Notes under the pieces: model-generated | What the model saw: the letters and a program-made list of their open reading frames with translations, nothing else | What the model was told of the DNA's origin: nothing | Database searches by the model: none | Assembly: GCF_024684275.1 (NCBI RefSeq) | Contig: NZ_JAIKXF010000091.1 | Coordinates: forward strand, 1 to 64,000 | Direction: 5' to 3' | Source: Ruminococcus sp. | GTDB taxonomy: Bacteria > Bacillota_A > Clostridia > Oscillospirales > Ruminococcaceae | Length of the DNA stretch: 64,000 bases | Program-made: the position numbers and the translations under genes | Shown: positions 60,018 to 64,000 of the stretch, one piece after another | Layout: every line of letters starts with the position of its first letter | Position numbering within the stretch: the first letter of the stretch is position 1

Positions 60018-61640
60018 TTATTCTGATTCCTTAGCAGCCTCTTCCTCAGCAGCCTTTAAGAGCTCTGCCATATCAAAGTTGAAATTAGCGCTCTTATTGC
60101 CCTGAGCAGGCTTGTTCTGCTGGTTCTGAGCTGCGTTCTGAACATTGTTGTTCTGTGCAGGCTTGTTGTTATTGTTATTGTTGTTGTTATTGAAGCTGTT
60201 ATTGTTATTATTATTGTTGTTGTTATTGTTATTCTTATTGAAGTTGCCTACGCCTGCGAACGGATCAGGAGTCTTGATCTCGGCTGCTGTCTTAGCGTAA
60301 GTATCAGCGTCAGCCTTTGGAGCCTTTGAAGGTGTGAATTCAGCCTTTGGAGGATCCATCTTCTTGACTGAAGGCTCATTCTTGTGAACATCGATAGTCT
60401 TGCGAGCCTCACCGATAATGTTCTGAGCGTCGTTCATTCTGCCTGAGCACTGGTTTGTAAGATTATTGAGAACAGAAGCAATATCTGTGAACTTGCTGTT
60501 GATGCTCTCAATCTCTGTAAGGAGCATTTCACGAACTGTCTTGGACATTTCGTTTACCTTATCAGCGTGAGCGTTAGCCTCATTTACAGTATTGCGAGCC
60601 TGATCGTTAGCCTCCTTGATACAGTTCTCAGCAGCACGGTTAGCGTTAGCAACAGCCTTTTCAGCCTCTGCATTAGCCTCCTTAACTACCTGAGCAGCCT
60701 TGTCATTAGCTTCCTTAGTTACCTTAGCAGCGTTATCGTTAGCCTCCTTAGTAACGAGAGCAGCCTTTTCGTCAGCCTCCTTAGTTACCTGAGCAGCCTT
60801 GTCGTTAGCTTCCTTAGTAACAGCCTCAGCCTCCTGCTTAGCCTTGTTCTGGATCTGAACAACGTTCTTCTGAGCCTCTGTAAAGAGTGCGCCCATATCA
60901 AATGTAGGAGCAGCGTTCTCCTTGAGATCAGCGATCTCGTCGTTGAGCTTTGAGATCTCTGTATTCTTGTCGTTTACTTCACGAGTCTTAGCCTCAAGCT
61001 TAGCATTGATGTCAGCGATCTGCTTTGTCTTTGCAGCAAGCTCTTCTGTGATCTTAGCGATCTCCTGCTTAGCCTTTGCAAGCTCAGCGTCAGCAGCTCC
61101 GCCTGCGGCAGGTGCAGCAGCGCCCTGAACAGCCTTCTGCTCAGCAGCTCTGAGTCTGTTTCTGAGATCCTCGATCTCCTTCTTGGCAGCTTCAAGAGCA
61201 GCAGTAGTCTGTGCGTTAGCCTGCGGATTAGCAGCGCCCTGTGCAGCCTTCTGCTCAGCATTCTTGAGCTGTTCTTTAAGTGCGTCTATTTCCTTCTTAG
61301 CAGCCTCTAAAGCAGCAGTAGCCTGTGCATTTCCTGCACCGCCGCCCTGTGCCTTGAGCTGATTTATAGTTTTCTGGAGCTCTTCATTTTCCTTCTTTGC
61401 AGCTCTGAGAGCATTGTTGGAGGTATTGAGCTTCTCCTGAAGGTTCTCAACTTGATTTTTATACTTAGTTATCTCCTCAGGATCAGCAGATGAACTGCTT
61501 TCCTTAGACGCTTTAAGCTCGTCCTCAAGGGCAACTATCTTAGAATTAAGCTCATCGAGGTATGTAATAACGTCCTCTTTGATAAATCCCTTCTGACCGA
61601 TCTTGGTTTCTCTTAATACGGTTGGTGTTGGTTCGCTCAT
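60018..61640 (-). CDS. DivIVA-like coiled-coil protein with hendecad repeats and poly-Asn
   Basis: A 540-residue protein, mostly coiled coil. The N-terminus (KIGQKGFIKEDVITYLDELN) has the Gly-Phe pattern of DivIVA/GpsB proteins that sense membrane curvature. A long Ala-rich coil is followed by eight 11-residue repeats of the KEANDKAAQVT type (60552-60815) and, near the C-terminus, an Asn-rich tract (about 60163-60238) of mixed AAT/AAC codons. It lies near ftsZ and ftsQ on the same strand, so a role in division or polar organisation is likely. ATG 61640 follows GGAG. Confidence 0.75.
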   Translation of the reverse strand: MSEPTPTVLRETKIGQKGFIKEDVITYLDELNSKIVALEDELKASKESSSSADPEEITKYKNQVENLQEKLNTSNNALRAAKKENEELQKTINQLKAQGGGAGNAQATAALEAAKKEIDALKEQLKNAEQKAAQGAANPQANAQTTAALEAAKKEIEDLRNRLRAAEQKAVQGAAAPAAGGAADAELAKAKQEIAKITEELAAKTKQIADINAKLEAKTREVNDKNTEISKLNDEIADLKENAAPTFDMGALFTEAQKNVVQIQNKAKQEAEAVTKEANDKAAQVTKEADEKAALVTKEANDNAAKVTKEANDKAAQVVKEANAEAEKAVANANRAAENCIKEANDQARNTVNEANAHADKVNEMSKTVREMLLTEIESINSKFTDIASVLNNLTNQCSGRMNDAQNIIGEARKTIDVHKNEPSVKKMDPPKAEFTPSKAPKADADTYAKTAAEIKTPDPFAGVGNFNKNNNNNNNNNNNNSFNNNNNNNNNKPAQNNNVQNAAQNQQNKPAQGNKSANFNFDMAELLKAAEEEAAKESE

Positions 61641-61792
61641 GGTACTCTCCATTCCCCTCGATCGTTACCGAGGTAAAAAATTAAGGAATAAGAACCCATA
61701 CTCAGTTTCTGTGAAGGAACATTTGGTGATATTGCATATAAAAAAGCCTTCACAGTCCATGAATACAGGTTCTGATGATTTTGCCTTAACTA
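61641..61792 (-). promoter_or_regulatory. Long structured leader of the DivIVA-like gene
   Basis: The transcript would have a leader of about 146 bases containing CTGTGAAGG/CCTTCACAG (about 61711-61758). No known riboswitch is recognised. Confidence 0.5.
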
Positions 61793-61821
61793 AATTATAA
61801 CATATTAATTATATTATTTCA
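61793..61821 (-). promoter_or_regulatory. Promoter of the DivIVA-like gene
   Basis: On the minus strand TTGAAA (61821-61816) and TATAAT (61798-61793), spacer 17. ATTTCAA-N3-TTGAAAT (about 61815-61831) overlaps the -35 box as a possible operator. 61832-62006 is AT-rich and empty. Confidence 0.75.
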
Positions 61822-62006
61822 ACTATTGAAATGTAGAAAATTTGGATTGATTTTAGTGCAAATTACTATAAAATTGCCTTGAAATATACTACGCGTTAAA
61901 TTTACAGTCAATTCCTTTAGCTTAATACGTTATATTAATGTAAATAGTTACAGTTTGTAAATACAAATGCTATACGAAATATGTATTTGTGCAATTTTAT
62001 AAAAGT

Positions 62007-62080
62007 AAAAAAGCCCGAGGAAAAACCTCGGGCTCAGAGCATATCCATGCTCAAACAAAAAGCGGCTCATGTGAGCCGCT
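62007..62080 (-). terminator. Two tandem terminators after ftsZ
   Basis: On the minus strand AGCGGCTCA/TGAGCCGCT with five T residues is followed by AGCCCGAGG/CCTCGGGCT with six T residues. Confidence 0.93.
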
Positions 62081-62093
62081 CATTATACTTTAA

Positions 62094-63236
62094 TTAGTTG
62101 CCAAGCATCTTGAAGATGTCATCAAGATCGTAATCCTGATTTGAAGCAGCTGGCTTTGCAGGAGCACTTGGTGCGCCGAAGCCAAGACCGTCAATGAGAG
62201 GATTGTCGATAGGTATTATATCCTCCTCAGGATTCTCGATTGCTGCGCCCTCAACTGCTGCATCATTAGCAGCGTCCATATCGTCGAAGCCGGCAGCGAT
62301 AACTGTGATAGTCATCTCGTCCTGCATATCTTCCTTGAATGCTGTACCGAAGATGAACTCAACACCGTCAGCAGCTGTATCTGTGATCATCTTTGTAGCT
62401 GCATCAACATCGGAAGAAAGAATATCCTCTGACATTGCGATATTGATAAGGAGTCTCTTAGCACCCGAGATAGATGTTTCGAGAAGCGGGCTGGAGATAA
62501 CTGCATTTGCAGCGTCTCTTGCCTTGTCCTTGCCTGTACCGTGGCCGATAGCCATGTGAGCGTAACCTGCGTTTCTCATAATTGTTGAAACGTCTGCAAA
62601 GTCGAGGTTTATGTAGCCCTCTTCTACGATAAGATCAGAAATGCTCTTTACACCTGTCTTGAGCACATCATCTGAAAGTGCAAATGACTGGAGCATTGTA
62701 AGCGGCTTATCAAGACCAACGAGAAGTCTCTCATTAGGGATAACGATAAGAGAATCAACATACTTTCTGAGTTCTGCGATACCTCTTTCAGCCTGTGCCA
62801 TTTTCTGCTCTCTCTCGAAGAGGAAAGGCTTTGTAACAACAGCAACTGTAAGAATATCCATTTCCTTAGCGATCTTTGCAACAACAGGAGCAGCACCTGT
62901 TCCTGTACCGCCGCCCATACCGGCAGTGATAAAGATCATATCAGCACCCTTGAGATGTGTTTCAATCTCGTCGCGGTTCTCCTCAGCACTGCGCTGACCG
63001 ATCTCAGGCTTGTTTCCTGCGCCTCTGCCCTTTGTAAGCTTAGCGCCGATCGGTATCCTTGTAGTAGCCTTAGACTTGTTAAGTGCCTTAGCATCTGTGT
63101 TTATAGCGATATATTCTATATTATTGACACCCGAATCCACCATGCAGTTTACAGCGTTTCCGCCGCCGCCGCCAACACCAATGACCTTAATATTAACATC
63201 GGGTTCGAGTGTTTCCTCATAATTGAAATCTGACAT
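62094..63236 (-). CDS. ftsZ: Cell division protein FtsZ
   Basis: A 380-residue tubulin-like GTPase that forms the division ring. GTP-binding residues are visible in [13 protein letters not shown], the signature [11 protein letters not shown] and the T7 loop region NLDFADV. A flexible linker ends in the conserved C-terminal tail [11 protein letters not shown] that binds FtsA/SepF. AGGAGG precedes the ATG. ftsQ lies upstream, as in other clostridia, and a double terminator follows. Confidence 0.98.
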   Translation of the reverse strand: MSDFNYEETLEPDVNIKVIGVGGGGGNAVNCMVDSGVNNIEYIAINTDAKALNKSKATTRIPIGAKLTKGRGAGNKPEIGQRSAEENRDEIETHLKGADMIFITAGMGGGTGTGAAPVVAKIAKEMDILTVAVVTKPFLFEREQKMAQAERGIAELRKYVDSLIVIPNERLLVGLDKPLTMLQSFALSDDVLKTGVKSISDLIVEEGYINLDFADVSTIMRNAGYAHMAIGHGTGKDKARDAANAVISSPLLETSISGAKRLLINIAMSEDILSSDVDAATKMITDTAADGVEFIFGTAFKEDMQDEMTITVIAAGFDDMDAANDAAVEGAAIENPEEDIIPIDNPLIDGLGFGAPSAPAKPAASNQDYDLDDIFKMLGN

Positions 63237-63421
63237 TTGAACTCCTCCTACTATTTATTATCCTTAATTTATCAAATATATATATTAGCCTATAAATACA
63301 CTTTATATTTTAGCATAATGGCATGATTTTTTCAAGTCCTAATAAAACATTTTTTATTTTCAGCGAAATAAACAATAACGGGCAGTAAATTTATATCATT
63401 TTTTACACCCTTTAAAGAGGT

Positions 63422-64000
63422 TTACCACTGTCCGCCGGAATTATTGTCATAATTTACCGTATCTCCGCTATTATCAGACCACTGTGTGCTCTGGTCAGTC
63501 CAGCTGTTATCGGCAGTTCCCTGCCCGCTGTCACCGCTCCACTGGCTATTGTCTGTCCACTGGTTATCCTGCTGATAGCTGTTATCGCTCCACTGACTTC
63601 CGTCGTCATAGCCGCTGTAGTCCGTCCACTGCTGTGCGGCAGTTGTAGGCTCGGTAGTACCGCGGTTATTATTGAAATCGTTGAGCACTTCCTCCTGCTT
63701 TGGATCGTGCTCACTCTTTATAACAGGGTAGCCGTATTCATCGGTCATCGGCTGTGTCGTTGGTTCTTCAGCTCCCGGGACCGCAACAGGTCCGTCGCTC
63801 GTTCTGAAGCTGCACTGCTTGGTGCCGATCATGGTAAGATAGCCCTTTTTGCCCTTGACTGTCTCGTCCTGCATTACGGTCTCGGCAAGGTTAAGCTTAT
63901 ATTCTACATCGTTCCAGTTGCCCATTTTGAATATCATGCCGTTCTTGTAATTCACAATGATAGCGTGTTCGTCGCTCATATCAACAGTCATGATACTGTC
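63422..64000 (-). CDS. ftsQ: C-terminal part of FtsQ/DivIB with a Trp/Ser/Asp-rich tail (partial)
   Basis: The frame is open to the window edge, so the N-terminus is missing. The first 50 visible residues (VNYKNGMIFKMGNWNDVEYKL, then LAETVM) match the C-terminal beta domain of FtsQ/DivIB, a membrane divisome protein acting outside the cell. After a Pro/Thr/Glu linker comes an unusual tail of about 65 residues made of loose W-[ST]-D-[NQ]-S repeats. Its place before ftsZ supports the call. The tail's role is unknown. Confidence 0.75.
   Translation of the reverse strand, partial: DSIMTVDMSDEHAIIVNYKNGMIFKMGNWNDVEYKLNLAETVMQDETVKGKKGYLTMIGTKQCSFRTSDGPVAVPGAEEPTTQPMTDEYGYPVIKSEHDPKQEEVLNDFNNNRGTTEPTTAAQQWTDYSGYDDGSQWSDNSYQQDNQWTDNSQWSGDSGQGTADNSWTDQSTQWSDNSGDTVNYDNNSGGQW

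Noticed and set aside
60552..60815. CRISPR-like regular repeats
   Set aside because: The 33-base periodic repeats are in frame and encode 11-residue coiled-coil units; there are no spacers and no cas genes.

Overview
The window looks like the chromosome of a low-to-mid GC anaerobic Firmicute close to Ruminococcus (Oscillospiraceae/Ruminococcaceae). The pointers are a secreted GH30 enzyme with a type I dockerin (a cellulosome-type part), the dgt-dnaG-rpoD and ftsQ-ftsZ orders, a SAM-I riboswitch on metK, an RqcH homologue, and several near-perfect TTGACA-N17-TATAAT promoters. This is inferred from gene content; no database search was possible.

Layout. 1-3937 is the right end of an integrative element: hairpin-rich leader, excisionase-like gene, an integrase broken by one amber stop, an AT-rich cargo gene and an intact paralogous integrase abutting the 3' end of a tRNA-Trp gene. 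4.2-9.0 kb holds a NatAB-like ABC exporter, a membrane-anchored metallopeptidase and an S41 peptidase. 9.2-16.5 kb holds DAHP synthase, an EAL protein, an XRE repressor with operator-like repeats, two tandem RadC proteins, a VOC protein and metK with its riboswitch, then a candidate small RNA. 16.7-32.6 kb holds a two-component system, a second EAL protein, pfkA, phosphoglucomutase, rpmE, a YigZ protein, dgt-dnaG-rpoD and a third EAL protein carrying a long C-terminal beta-solenoid-like domain. 32.9-39.1 kb holds ychF, an acetyltransferase, a glutamine-synthetase-like protein that has lost catalytic and metal-binding residues, a paired ANTAR regulator with a degenerate receiver, an ECF sigma/anti-sigma operon and an LRR protein. 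39.3-46 kb holds a MacB/FtsX-type ABC transporter and the GH30-dockerin enzyme. 46-54 kb holds clpB, a ribbon-helix-helix protein, a candidate structured RNA, and a VTC-domain / DUF4956 / beta-helix lipoprotein operon. 54-64 kb holds mpg, rqcH, rlmA, a TrmK-Nif3 fusion, a zinc-ribbon gene preceded by a tRNA-like sequence, a SigH-like sigma factor, a DivIVA-like coiled coil with poly-Asn, ftsZ and the end of ftsQ.

How the parts connect. c-di-GMP hydrolysis is prominent: three EAL proteins, each with a degenerate GGDEF domain and no intact cyclase in the window. The best candidates for undescribed biology are (i) the cytosolic EAL-beta-solenoid fusion, (ii) the pseudo-glutamine synthetase with a pseudo-receiver ANTAR protein, (iii) the VTC/DUF4956/beta-helix lipoprotein operon, and (iv) two candidate structured RNAs plus a tRNA-like leader.

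Intergenic repeats are frequent: a 108-nt repeat in two copies, a 110-nt perfect cloverleaf, a 195-nt MITE-like inverted-repeat element, degenerate heptamer tracts and a hairpin-rich element after the GH30 gene.
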